From positions 1-64,000 of the forward strand of contig CAVQVS010000007.1 in the NCBI GenBank assembly GCA_963717215.1: a DNA stretch of 64,000 nt. The letters run 5' to 3'. The stretch is from Roseiarcus sp963717215 (GTDB taxonomy: Bacteria; Pseudomonadota; Alphaproteobacteria; Rhizobiales; Beijerinckiaceae). Positions 26,012 to 34,284 of the stretch are shown piece after piece (the stretch's first letter is position 1; each line of letters opens with the position of its first letter). The notes beneath the pieces are model-generated. The model did no database searches. It had not been told where the DNA came from and was given only the letters and a program-made list of their open reading frames with translations. Position numbers and translations under genes: made by a program.

Positions 26012-26863
26012 CTAGTCGCAGCAGGTCGGAGCACAGCGGCTTCCGGCTTTCGTATTCGAGGCCACGCCCGGCTTCTTCGCCCGGATAAATGCGCTCATAA
26101 ACTTGTCGCCAACCTCAGCCGCGATTGCGTCAACATCCACGCTCTGGCTGGTCAGGAATTCGCGCGCGTCCTCCACGTTGTAGACGCGCGTGGGCTCGAT
26201 CCCGATCGCCTCGAAACCGGCGGCTCCGAGCCGCGTACGGTATTCATCTTCGTCGAGCGCGCCCGCGATGCAGCCGACCCAGAGCAGCATGTTCCGACGG
26301 ACTGCTTCGGGAACCGCGCCGCGCGTCACAACGTCGGACACGGCAAAGCGACCCCCCGGCTTCAAGACGCGGAAGGCTTCACGCAGCACTTTATCCTTGT
26401 CTGCGGAAAGATTGATAACGCAGTTTGAAATGATCACATCCACCGAGCTATCCGGCAGCGGGATCGCCTCAATATCACCCTTCAAAAACTCGACGTTCTC
26501 CGCTCCCGCCTTGTTCTGGTTCTCGCGGGCGAGCGCCAGCATGTCGTCCGTCATGTCGAGCCCGTAGGCCTTGCCCGAGGGCCCGACGCGCCGCCCAGAG
26601 AGCAAAACGTCAATGCCGCCGCCCGAGCCGAGATCAAGAACCGTCTCGCCCTCCTTGAGTTCGGCGAGCGCAGTTGGATTGCCGCAGCCGAGAGACGCCA
26701 GCACGGCATTTTCAGGCAGGCCGCTTTTCTCTGCGTCGGCATAAAGGTTGGAGGTTATCGGGTCCCATTCCTTCGCTCCGCAGCACGAAGAGCCGGTCAG
26801 CACGTTTTGCGCCGCCTCGGCGTAGCGCTCGCGCACGACTTCGCGGATATCGGTCTCGGACAT
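26012..26863 (-). CDS. arsM: Arsenite S-adenosylmethionine methyltransferase
   Basis: 283 aa. Methylates arsenite to mono- to trimethyl species using SAM and thiols. The SAM fold shows VLDLGSGGGIDVLLSGRRVG, GLDMTDDML and GDIEAIPLPDSSVDVIISNCVINL. Cys residues suited to As(III) binding are present in GSSCCGAKEWD, ASLGCGNP, SNCVIN and VGCIAG; the tail ends SRCAPTCCD, an extra Cys cluster. ATG 26863 is preceded by GAGGAG. Second gene of the operon, 11 nt after arsR. Confidence 0.94.
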   Translation of the reverse strand: MSETDIREVVRERYAEAAQNVLTGSSCCGAKEWDPITSNLYADAEKSGLPENAVLASLGCGNPTALAELKEGETVLDLGSGGGIDVLLSGRRVGPSGKAYGLDMTDDMLALARENQNKAGAENVEFLKGDIEAIPLPDSSVDVIISNCVINLSADKDKVLREAFRVLKPGGRFAVSDVVTRGAVPEAVRRNMLLWVGCIAGALDEDEYRTRLGAAGFEAIGIEPTRVYNVEDAREFLTSQSVDVDAIAAEVGDKFMSAFIRAKKPGVASNTKAGSRCAPTCCD

Positions 26864-26874
26864 GGGCGATCTCC

Positions 26875-27231
26875 TCACGGACAGGCGCAGGTGATGGCTT
26901 CGGGCTTGATCGCCTTGTTGCGGGTGCAGCACTCGGCGAACAGAAACCCGACGATTTCCTGAAGCGTCGCGGTGTCGGCGGTGTAGCGAAGGAACGTGCT
27001 TTCGCGACGGACGGCGACCAGGCCCTCGTTCTTTAGCTTGTCGAGGTGATGCGAGAGCGTTGACGGTGGAACGCCGAGTTCGGAACCGATCTCGCCGACG
27101 ACGAGACCTTCCGGGTGAGCAGAAAGCAGAAGGCGGACGATACGCAGCCGCGCCTCTGACCCGAGCGCGGCGAGCATGTCGGCGTAGCGGGTGGTCAACT
27201 CGGTATCGGTGGTCGAAAGCGTTTCTTTCAT
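26875..27231 (-). CDS. arsR: ArsR-family metalloregulator
   Basis: 118-aa winged-helix repressor (LGSEARLRIVRLLL ... GVPPSTLSHHLDKLKNEGLV). The usual ELCVCDL metal site in the recognition-helix region is absent. Instead Cys residues lie near the C-terminus: AECCTRNKAI and ITCACP. This resembles ArsR subtypes that bind arsenite through C-terminal cysteine clusters. First gene of the arsenic operon. Its ATG overlaps a 36-bp perfect palindrome, which is likely its own operator, so autorepression is expected. No strong ribosome site is visible; the palindrome fills that space. Confidence 0.92.
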   Translation of the reverse strand: MKETLSTTDTELTTRYADMLAALGSEARLRIVRLLLSAHPEGLVVGEIGSELGVPPSTLSHHLDKLKNEGLVAVRRESTFLRYTADTATLQEIVGFLFAECCTRNKAIKPEAITCACP

Positions 27232-27264
27232 TCCATATTTCCATAATTATGGAAATATGGAATG
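27229..27264. promoter_or_regulatory. 36-bp perfect palindrome, likely ArsR operator
   Basis: Bases 27229-27264 form an uninterrupted inverted repeat centred between 27246 and 27247, each arm reading CATTCCATATTTCCATAA on one strand. It is AT-rich within a GC-rich region. Within each arm TTCCATA and TTTCCATAA form shorter repeats, so up to four half-sites may exist. It covers the arsR start codon. Confidence 0.8.
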
Positions 27265-27366
27265 TCAACTGATCCGGGAGGGAGGGCTTTCCTTTCCACT
27301 CCACTCAAGGCGACATGACCTCCGCGGCGAATGGCTTTGCGGCGGTGAGGGACTCGCGCGCTTCTG

Positions 27367-28224
27367 CTACTCCCTGAGCAGTTCGTTGATTCCTGTCTTC
27401 GCCCGCGTCTGGGCGTCGACCGTCTTCACGATCACGGCGCAATAGAGCGAGGGGCCGGGCGAGCCGTCGGGCAAGTTCTTGCCGGGGAGGGAGCCTGGCA
27501 CGACCACCGAATAGGGCGGGACGTGCCCGATGTGCACGGCGCCGGTCGCGCGGTCGATGACCTTGGTGGAAGCGGAAATGAAAACGCCCATCGACAGCAC
27601 CGAGCCCTGGCCGACGATGACGCCTTCCACCACCTCCGAGCGCGCGCCAATGAAGCAATCATCCTCGATGATGGTCGGGTTAGCCTGTAGCGGCTCCAGC
27701 ACCCCGCCGATGCCGACGCCGCCGGAGAGATGCACGTTCTTGCCGATCTGCGCGCACGAGCCGACGGTCACCCAGGTGTCGACCATGGTCTTTTCGTCGA
27801 CATAGGCCCCGAGATTGACGAAGCTCGGCATCAAGACGACGTCGCGCGCGATGAAGGCCGAACGCCGCACGATAGCGCCCGGGACAGCGCGAAAGCCCGC
27901 GTCCTTGAATTGGTTCTCGCCCCAGCCTTCCATTTTCGAGGGCACCTTGTCCCACCAGGTCGCCTGGCCGGGACCGCCGTCGATGAGCGCATTGTCGTTA
28001 AGGCGGAAACTGAGCAGCACCGCCTTCTTGAGCCACTGGTTGACCTTCCACGAATTCGGACCGGTCGCGCCGGGCAGCTTCTCCGCCACCCGCACCTTGC
28101 CGCGGTCGAGCAGATCGAGCGCCTCGTCCACCGCGTCGCGCGCGTCGCCCTCCGTCGCCGAGGTGATCTTGGCGCGATCCTCGAAAGCCTCTTCGATCTG
28201 CGTCTGAAGGCGGACGTCGGTCAT
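27367..28224 (-). CDS. dapD: 2,3,4,5-tetrahydropyridine-2,6-dicarboxylate N-succinyltransferase
   Basis: 285-aa hexapeptide-repeat acyltransferase of the succinylase branch of lysine/diaminopimelate synthesis. It begins with a helical N-terminal domain (TQIEEAFEDRAKITSATEG) and contains the left-handed helix repeats from VRRSAFIARDVVLMPSFVNLGAYVDEKTMVDTWVTVGSCAQIG to DDCFIGARSEVVEGVIVGQGSVL, ending in the substrate-loop region (VPGSLPGKNLPDGSPGPSLYCAVIVK). Full length, monocistronic on the minus strand. Confidence 0.96.
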   Translation of the reverse strand: MTDVRLQTQIEEAFEDRAKITSATEGDARDAVDEALDLLDRGKVRVAEKLPGATGPNSWKVNQWLKKAVLLSFRLNDNALIDGGPGQATWWDKVPSKMEGWGENQFKDAGFRAVPGAIVRRSAFIARDVVLMPSFVNLGAYVDEKTMVDTWVTVGSCAQIGKNVHLSGGVGIGGVLEPLQANPTIIEDDCFIGARSEVVEGVIVGQGSVLSMGVFISASTKVIDRATGAVHIGHVPPYSVVVPGSLPGKNLPDGSPGPSLYCAVIVKTVDAQTRAKTGINELLRE

Positions 28225-28448
28225 TTGCCATCCTGAAATTGAAAGTGCGCCTGAATTTGAAGCGCGGGACGTTTCGTCGCCCGGTCGAGGCTTGTCAACG
28301 TGGGAAGACCAAGTATGTTCGAAGCCAACTCGCTATATTCGCTGGAAAGGGTAAGCGCGTCCTGGCGGACATTTGCCCTTGTCCGGTGCTTGAAACCAAG
28401 GCAAACCATGGCAATCTCAGCTCTGTCCTCATTGGCGAGGGTTAGATC

Positions 28449-28709
28449 ATGGTAAACGTGACGGTCGTCGCCGGACTCCTGCTTGCCGCGGCTGCAGGCG
28501 GCGCGGCCTACGGGCAAGACAACAAACTTGTGGCGCCGGAGCTCAGCAAGCCCGCGGCGGGCCACCTTCTGGATCAGAACTATCTGGCGCCGACCGGCGC
28601 GACGGTTCCCCAACCAGGCGTTCCTCAAGGGTCGGGACCGACCGCGCTCGATCGCAAGATTCAGGAAGAAAACAACAAGATCGACAATAGCATCTGCAAA
28701 GGGTGCTGA
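28449..28709 (+). CDS. Small exported protein of unknown function
   Basis: 86 aa from ATG 28449, with GAGGG upstream. Residues 1-22 look like a signal peptide (VTVVAGLLLAAAAGGAAYG, cleavage before QDNK). The mature 64 residues are Pro/Gly-rich (LAPTGATVPQPGVPQGSGP) and end with a charged helix and two Cys (NNKIDNSICKGC). I do not recognise the family. The terminal CxxxC-like arrangement could bind metal or form a disulfide, but nothing else supports this. Confidence 0.6.
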   Translation: MVNVTVVAGLLLAAAAGGAAYGQDNKLVAPELSKPAAGHLLDQNYLAPTGATVPQPGVPQGSGPTALDRKIQEENNKIDNSICKGC

Positions 28710-28744
28710 CCGCCGTCCTCAAGCCGCGCGAGGCCGGCGAGCGC

Positions 28745-29200
28745 CTACTCGACAATGACCTTAGTCGTCACCGAATTGGCGATGAAGCAGATTTCGTGCG
28801 CCTCGTGATGCAGGCGGTCGAGCGCCTCCTTCGAAGGCGCTCCGCTCGCCCATTCGATTTTCGGGCGAAGCTTCACCTGGGTCACCGCCAGTCGGCCCGG
28901 CGCGATTTCGGCGGTCGTTCCTTCGGCATGGTCTTCGTAAGTCCTGGCGGTGAAGCCGGCCATCCGAGCCACATGCAGGAAGGAAAGCATGTGGCAGCTC
29001 GAGAGCGAGGCCACCAGCATTTCCTCGGGATCGATGGCGGCCTCGACCGCCCATTTGCCGACCACATGCGGCGAGGCTGACGCCGGCACCTCCGTCCCGC
29101 CGTCGAAGCTTACTGTATGGGCGCGGCTGAAGCGGCCCTTGAGGAACTCTTCGCCACTCTCCTTCGCCGCCCATTTGATGTCTGCAACGTGGGTCGCCAT
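28745..29200 (-). CDS. OsmC family peroxiredoxin-like protein
   Basis: 151 aa, thiol peroxidase of the OsmC/Ohr superfamily, active on organic hydroperoxides. The two redox Cys are in ASLSSCHMLSFLHVARMAGF and HEICFIANSV; the N-terminal KGRFSRAHTVSFDGGTEVPASASPHVVG provides the Arg that activates the peroxidatic Cys. Closer to the YhfA/OsmC-like branch than to Ohr by its motifs; a subfamily call needs alignment. Single gene on the minus strand. Confidence 0.88.
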   Translation of the reverse strand: MATHVADIKWAAKESGEEFLKGRFSRAHTVSFDGGTEVPASASPHVVGKWAVEAAIDPEEMLVASLSSCHMLSFLHVARMAGFTARTYEDHAEGTTAEIAPGRLAVTQVKLRPKIEWASGAPSKEALDRLHHEAHEICFIANSVTTKVIVE

Positions 29201-29362
29201 TTGTCCTCATCGTCTCGGAGCTGCGTCGCCATCTTAGCTGCGCTGCGTTCGTCTGCGCACCATTTCCCGTGCGCCTTCAGGTATTGAATCGCAATAACGT
29301 TCTATGTAAGGTCCGCCGCGACACGACGACGGCGAGGAACGCCGGGTCGTAGGGAGGAAGCT

Positions 29363-30391
29363 ATGACTGACAAGAAACTGGTATCGGAAGATCGCCGCAA
29401 GCTGATGAAGGCTGCGGTCGCAGGCGCTGGGGCGGCAGCTTTGTTCGGCGGATTGGGCGTGAGCCCGTTCATGTCAGCAGCGTTGGCTGAAGCCGCCGGC
29501 CGGTCGGAGAAGCCGCTCAAGGCCGCGTTCTCCAACGCCGGATTGCAGGCGACCTGGTGCGCGCAGGGCAAGGAGGCCGCCGAATATTGGGGCAAGCTGT
29601 TCAACGTCGATGTGACCTGGTTTGACGGTCAGCTCGATGCGGTCAAGCAGCGCGCGGCGATCGACAACATGGCCTCGCAGAAGTGGGACTTCGTCGCCAT
29701 CCAGGCGTTCGGCATCGGCACCCTGACGGCGCCAGTCAACAAGATGATCGACGCCGGGATTCCGGTCATCGACATGGATACGCTGATCGCGCCGCTCGAC
29801 ACCATCAAAGTCCTGAGCTTGCTCGCGCCTGACAACGTATTCATGGGCGCGTCGGTGACTCAAGCGCTCGTCGACGCCATCAACGGCGAAGGCAATATCA
29901 TTATGACTCAGGGCGCGCTCGGCCACACCGGCGCGCAAGGCCGCGCGAAGGGCTTCCACTCCGTCGTCTCTAAATACCCGAAGCTCAAAGTCCTCGACGA
30001 GCAGCCGGCAGACTGGGACGTGACCAAGGTCGCGCGAATCTGGGAGACGCTTCTCACGAAGTACCCGAAGATCGACGCCGCCTACTTCCACAACGACGAC
30101 ATGGCGCTCGCCGCATACAAGGTGATGCAGGCGAAGGGGCGCACCGATATCAAGATCGGCGGTTGCGACGCCATGCCGCCGGCGATCAAGGCTGTCCAGG
30201 CCGGTGAGATGCTTGCGACCGTCCGCAACCCGTCCTGCCGCATCCATGGCGGATCGATCGTCGCGGGCGTCCAGGCCGTGCTTCAGGGCGCCAAGGCCGG
30301 CATACCGAAGAACATCGTTACCGACGGCCCGGTTGTCACCAAGGCCAACGCCGACGGCATGCTGTGGATGCAGGAGCAGTTCCTGATCTAA
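29363..30391 (+). CDS. Sugar ABC transporter, periplasmic substrate-binding protein (CUT2 type)
   Basis: 342 aa. The N-terminus (DRRKLMKAAVAGAGAAALFGGLG) is a twin-arginine-like export signal. The body is the periplasmic-binding-protein-1/RbsB fold: LKAAFSNAGLQATWCAQGKEAAEYW, AIDNMASQKWDFVAIQAFG, AGIPVIDMDTLI, and AYFHNDDMALAAYKVMQAKGR. GGGAGGA lies just before the ATG. First gene of a three-gene operon with ATPase and permease. The ligand cannot be deduced, and no sugar-catabolic gene is attached. Confidence 0.92.
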   Translation: MTDKKLVSEDRRKLMKAAVAGAGAAALFGGLGVSPFMSAALAEAAGRSEKPLKAAFSNAGLQATWCAQGKEAAEYWGKLFNVDVTWFDGQLDAVKQRAAIDNMASQKWDFVAIQAFGIGTLTAPVNKMIDAGIPVIDMDTLIAPLDTIKVLSLLAPDNVFMGASVTQALVDAINGEGNIIMTQGALGHTGAQGRAKGFHSVVSKYPKLKVLDEQPADWDVTKVARIWETLLTKYPKIDAAYFHNDDMALAAYKVMQAKGRTDIKIGGCDAMPPAIKAVQAGEMLATVRNPSCRIHGGSIVAGVQAVLQGAKAGIPKNIVTDGPVVTKANADGMLWMQEQFLI

Positions 30392-30406
30392 GCCTGCCGA
30401 AGCCCG

Positions 30407-31897
30407 ATGGCGCTGCTCGAACTGACTGACATTTCGAAGTCGTTTGGCGGCGTCCAGGCGCTTCGGAACGTCGACTTCACGCTGAACGCCGGCGAGATCC
30501 ATGGTCTCGCCGGCGAGAACGGCGCCGGCAAAAGCACGATGATGAAAATCATCGCCGGCGTTCACACGGCCGATTCCGGAACCATGCGCGTCGACGGGAA
30601 GGAAGTTCATTTCCGCTCGACCCGCGACGCCTTGGCGGCGAGCATCGGCATGGTGCATCAGGAGCTCAGCGTCGCGCCGGAATTGACGGTGGCCGAGAAT
30701 GTCTTTTTCGGCAGTCAGCCCGTGAACGGAATGGGCGTTGTCGCGTGGCGGCGGATGGCGGAGCGCGCGGCGGAAGAGCTGAAGAACTTGGGGCTCGACA
30801 TCAATCCGCGCGCGCGACTCGGCGATTTCCCGATCGGCGTGCAGCAGCTCGTCGAGCTCTCGCGCGTCTTGTTCTCGGGCGCGCGCATCATCATTCTCGA
30901 TGAGCCGACCTCGGCTCTGTCGCCCCCTGAGATCGAACGGCTGTTCGGCGTTCTTGCGAGGCTTCGGGACGAAGGCCGCAGCCTGGTCTTCATCTCGCAT
31001 TTCCTCGATGACATTCTCAAGATTTCGAACGGGATCACGATCTTCCGCAACGGGCGCAAGGTCGAGACGGCCGCGGTCACGCCTGCGATCGACAAGGCAT
31101 GGATCATCGAGCGCATGATCGGAACGGGTCGCGAGGAGCTCGAGGAAAGTTACCTCGGCGCGATCAAGCTCGACAGCCGCCCGGAGGCGCCGGTCGTGCT
31201 GCAGGCGAAGGATCTGACCTACGCGCCTGCCTATCGCGATCTGACATTCGAGGCGCGCGCCGGCGAAGTGCTGGGCGTTTATGGCTTCATGGGCTGCGGG
31301 CAGCTCGAACTGGCGCGAACCTTGTTCGGCAAGTATCGTCCCCAGAGCGGATCGCTCGCGATCGGTGGCGAGGAGAGGGCGCTGAAGAGCACGACCGCCG
31401 CCAAGAAGGCAGGCGTCGCCTATGTGGCCGAAAGCCGCCGCGCGATGCTGTTCAGCGACGAGCCGGTTTACAAGAATGTCTCGATCGCGGTTCTCGAGCG
31501 CCTGTCGAAATGGCTGTTGAGGCCCGACCGCGAGCGCGAGATCGCCAACGAGCAGGTCAAGAATCTCGATATTCGCCCTCCCAAAATCGAGTTGCGCCTG
31601 GGCGGCCTCTCAGGCGGCAACCAGCAGAAGGTTGCGCTCGCCAAATGGCTGACCCACCCGCCGCGCATTCTCCTCCTGGCCGAACCGACGCGAGGGATGG
31701 ACGTGGGCGCCAAGGAGGACGTCGTGCGCATAGTGCGGCATTTGCGCGATTCCGGCATCGCAATCATTGTCTTTTCGACCGAGCCTGAAACCGTGCTCTC
31801 CCTTGCCGACCGGGTGCTGGTGATGCGCAAGGGCGAGATCGCCCATGAATTCGCTAGCGAAGCGATCAGCAAGGATCGGCTGCTCGCCGCCGCCTGA
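30407..31897 (+). CDS. Sugar ABC transporter ATP-binding protein (two fused NBDs)
   Basis: 496 aa, RbsA/XylG-like with two nucleotide-binding domains. NBD1: Walker A GENGAGKST (around residue 40), Walker B IIILDEPTSAL, with the signature degenerate (PIGVQQLVELSR). NBD2: Walker A replaced by GFMGCGQLELART (no GKS/T), intact signature LSGGNQQK and Walker B LLLAEPTRGMDVG with Ala before Glu. Such asymmetry is usual in the CUT2 family. It starts 15 nt after the binding-protein gene and ends 20 nt before the permease gene. Confidence 0.94.
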   Translation: MALLELTDISKSFGGVQALRNVDFTLNAGEIHGLAGENGAGKSTMMKIIAGVHTADSGTMRVDGKEVHFRSTRDALAASIGMVHQELSVAPELTVAENVFFGSQPVNGMGVVAWRRMAERAAEELKNLGLDINPRARLGDFPIGVQQLVELSRVLFSGARIIILDEPTSALSPPEIERLFGVLARLRDEGRSLVFISHFLDDILKISNGITIFRNGRKVETAAVTPAIDKAWIIERMIGTGREELEESYLGAIKLDSRPEAPVVLQAKDLTYAPAYRDLTFEARAGEVLGVYGFMGCGQLELARTLFGKYRPQSGSLAIGGEERALKSTTAAKKAGVAYVAESRRAMLFSDEPVYKNVSIAVLERLSKWLLRPDREREIANEQVKNLDIRPPKIELRLGGLSGGNQQKVALAKWLTHPPRILLLAEPTRGMDVGAKEDVVRIVRHLRDSGIAIIVFSTEPETVLSLADRVLVMRKGEIAHEFASEAISKDRLLAAA

Positions 31898-31917
31898 CGA
31901 TAGGAATCAGTCTAAGC

Positions 31918-32955
31918 ATGAATATTCAGAGCGCCGAGGTCGGATCCCCACGCGCCTTCAGTCTGGGCGATTTTTTGCGCGATCAATTGCGCAACATCGC
32001 GCCCTTCATCACGCTGATCGTGCTCGTCGGGTTCTTCAGCATCGCGAGCCCGAGTTTCGCCACGCTCGGCAATCTGGTGAATATCCTCCAGCAGGTGTCC
32101 ATCACGGCGATCATGGCCGTCGGCCTCACCTTCGTGATCCTCACCGCGGAGATCGACCTCTCGGTCGGCGCGATCGCCAACGCAACCGCGATCGTGCTCA
32201 CCTTCTTCACGCTGCAGCCGGATTACGTGAACATCGCCAATCTGCCGATGCCCGGCGCGATCGCGATCATTTTCGCCTTCTTGGCGTGCGGTGCGCTTGG
32301 CCTTTTGACCGCGTTCGGCGTGACCAAAATCGGCATCCCGTCCTTCATCATGACGCTCGCGATGATGCAGATCGGCGCCGGCATATCGGCGGTTCTGGTG
32401 CGCGGCCAGATTGCCTATTCGGTGCCGCCTCTCATTCTGACGCTAGGATCCAAGACCATTTTCGGCGTGCCGTGGATCATCGTCGTTGCGGCGCTCCTCC
32501 TGCTCGTCGCCCATCTCGTGCTGACCTACACGCGCTTCGGCCGCTACGTTTACATGGTCGGCGGCAATCGCGAGGCGGCGGAATATTCGGGCGTCAACGT
32601 GCGCTTCATCGTCGGCGCGGTGATGGTGATCTCGGCCGTCTGCTCGGGCTTCGCCGGCATGGTCGGCGTCGCCTATTTCGGCAGCGCCCAGCAGAACGAG
32701 TTCGACACCTTCCTGCTCGACGCGATCGCCGCAGTGGTGGTCGGCGGCACGAGCCTGTTCGGCGGACGCGGCGGGATCGGCAACACGATCGTCGGCCTGT
32801 TCGTGCTCGGCGTCCTTAACAACGGCCTTGATTATGTGAAGATCGACAGCTTCCTCAAGATCCTCATCCGCGGCCTGATCCTGCTCATCGCGCTGATCAT
32901 CAACGTCTATGCCGAACGGCTGCGCACGGCGCGGAGCGGCGCGCGGGCGGGCTGA
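31918..32955 (+). CDS. Sugar ABC transporter permease (RbsC-like)
   Basis: 345 aa, eight to ten predicted transmembrane segments, inner membrane. The conserved cytoplasmic loop is present: AVGLTFVILTAEIDLSVGAIANATA near residue 65 (the EIDLSVG motif of CUT2 permeases) and the EAAEYSGVNVRFI coupling region near residue 220. The late segment AIAAVVVGGTSLFGGRGGIGNTIVG is also typical. Last gene of the operon; a strong hairpin follows 44 nt downstream. Confidence 0.94.
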   Translation: MNIQSAEVGSPRAFSLGDFLRDQLRNIAPFITLIVLVGFFSIASPSFATLGNLVNILQQVSITAIMAVGLTFVILTAEIDLSVGAIANATAIVLTFFTLQPDYVNIANLPMPGAIAIIFAFLACGALGLLTAFGVTKIGIPSFIMTLAMMQIGAGISAVLVRGQIAYSVPPLILTLGSKTIFGVPWIIVVAALLLLVAHLVLTYTRFGRYVYMVGGNREAAEYSGVNVRFIVGAVMVISAVCSGFAGMVGVAYFGSAQQNEFDTFLLDAIAAVVVGGTSLFGGRGGIGNTIVGLFVLGVLNNGLDYVKIDSFLKILIRGLILLIALIINVYAERLRTARSGARAG

Positions 32956-32998
32956 ACGTTGGCGCGCTGAGCGCGCTTCGTTCGGATGGCGTCACCTT

Positions 32999-33020
32999 AG
33001 CCCGTCCTTTCGGACGGGCT
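32999..33020 (+). terminator. Hairpin after the sugar ABC operon
   Basis: Perfect 9-bp stem (AGCCCGTCC with GGACGGGCT, tenth pair T/A outside) and 4-nt loop TTTC, 44 nt after the permease stop. No clear T-run follows, so termination may need Rho; it also lies between two convergent genes. Confidence 0.55.
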
Positions 33021-33118
33021 ACTCGGCGATCCAGGAGCCGCAGGGCGCCCTGCGTTTCTCTGAATTGGGTGGCTTCGTCCACATATGACGAAGGGGCCTC
33101 GCAAGTTGGAAAGATGGA

Positions 33119-33340
33119 TTACTTCGGCGTCTCTGGCGCCATCATGTGATCGCCCTCTTTCATCATATGCTTTTTCATGTGGGGCTTCTTCATGTGACCC
33201 ATATGGTCCCCCGACATGTGGTCCGCCGCCATAGCGTCCGGTTTGGGAGCGTCTTCGGCCCGCGCGACATTGGCGAAGGCGACGCCACCCAGCGCGAGGC
33301 ATGCGGCAGCGGGAATAAGAAACTTGAGTTTGGACGTCAT
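33119..33340 (-). CDS. Small secreted Met/His-rich protein (MXKDX-like repeats)
   Basis: 73 aa. ATG 33340 has AGGAGA upstream and begins a signal peptide (SKLKFLIPAAACLALGGVAFANVARA, cleavage before EDA). The mature 45 residues hold about ten Met, seven His and seven Lys in a short-period pattern: ADHMSGDHMGHMKKPHMKKH then MMKEGDHMMAPE. The composition suggests soft-metal (copper/silver) binding in the periplasm and resembles the small pentapeptide MXKDX repeat proteins. It is not a bufferin of the DUF2282 type since it has no Cys after cleavage. Followed upstream on the same strand by a DUF1223 gene. Confidence 0.72.
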   Translation of the reverse strand: MTSKLKFLIPAAACLALGGVAFANVARAEDAPKPDAMAADHMSGDHMGHMKKPHMKKHMMKEGDHMMAPETPK

Positions 33341-33453
33341 GGTGCGTGCTCTCCTGGATCGAGGACGCGGGTCCGGGATTGGGCGCGCCCATAGAATTGC
33401 GGCGCGATCGCCGCAAATGACATGACCTTGGCTTGAAACAACGAGCCGGCGGA

Positions 33454-34161
33454 TCACTGCGTTGCCGCCGCGAGGATCGGGCCGGCGCCTGTCGCCTGGA
33501 CGAGGATTGCCGAGCGAAGGCCAGAATTGTTGGCGGGCAGGCTAAAGTTCTCGGACCGTCCGTTCCATCCGCCCAATCGAACCATTTCGCGGACGATGTT
33601 CCGGTGCGGCAAAGTCTTGCCGATGTTTTCGCCGCGCCGCACCGACACCTCGAGCGTGCGCGGATCATAGCGGACCAGCAAGACGTCGGCGGCTTGCACG
33701 GGCCCTCGCGCGGCTCCGATTTCGGCAGATCCGCCGGAGATCGTCACCGTAGGGCCAGTCGCGCCGCGATCCGCCCGGCTGATCAGACCCTCAATCTCAC
33801 CAGGATTCGCGCCGACGCCGGCGACGCGGCCGTTCACCACGACCTGCGGCGTATAGACGTCCTGTTCGCGCATCGCACGCGCATATTGCCACTGCCGTTC
33901 CGTGAACTGCGGTTTGGCGAAGGTGTCCTTCCAGCCTAACCGATCCCAATAGGTCACCGCGAAGCTGAGCGCGAGAATGTCGGCGCGCTGGCTCAATGCG
34001 TTCACATTGGCGTTGGCCGGCGGGCAGGACGAGCAGCCCTGGCTCTGAAACAATTCGACGACCGCTGGGTGACTGGGGTCGGCCGCCTGAGCGCTCGCGG
34101 CGCCGATGACGATCGACGAGCCGATGAGCCAAGCGACGAGGATCTTTGGCGGCCGTTTCAT
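33454..34161 (-). CDS. DUF1223 thioredoxin-fold exported protein
   Basis: 235 aa from ATG 34161 (an upstream start at 34191 is possible). A signal peptide (ILVAWLIGSSIVIGAASAQA) precedes the conserved HPAVVELFQSQGCSSCPPANANVNALS, a thioredoxin-like CxxC site directly after the signal. Further family motifs are FAVTYWDRLGWKDTFAKPQFTERQ and DVYTPQVVVNGRVAGVG. The family is periplasmic and presumed redox-active, with unknown partner. It is on the same strand as the Met/His-rich peptide gene, 113 nt upstream of it, and may share metal/thiol-stress expression. Confidence 0.85.
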   Translation of the reverse strand: MKRPPKILVAWLIGSSIVIGAASAQAADPSHPAVVELFQSQGCSSCPPANANVNALSQRADILALSFAVTYWDRLGWKDTFAKPQFTERQWQYARAMREQDVYTPQVVVNGRVAGVGANPGEIEGLISRADRGATGPTVTISGGSAEIGAARGPVQAADVLLVRYDPRTLEVSVRRGENIGKTLPHRNIVREMVRLGGWNGRSENFSLPANNSGLRSAILVQATGAGPILAAATQ

Positions 34162-34284
34162 GAAACCGGGCGATCGGGATTGTGAACGCATGTTTCAGTC
34201 TCATCTCGGCGAACGGTCCGCCGGTTCTCAATGGATGCTATCGTTAAGGCCAATTCGGGGGAATAAGGCGCTTGTTACAAACCG

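Noticed and set aside
28449..28709. Small exported protein as the missing bufferin precursor
   Set aside because: Only two Cys at the very end, no DUF2282 pattern, 11 kb from bufB and no matching promoter.
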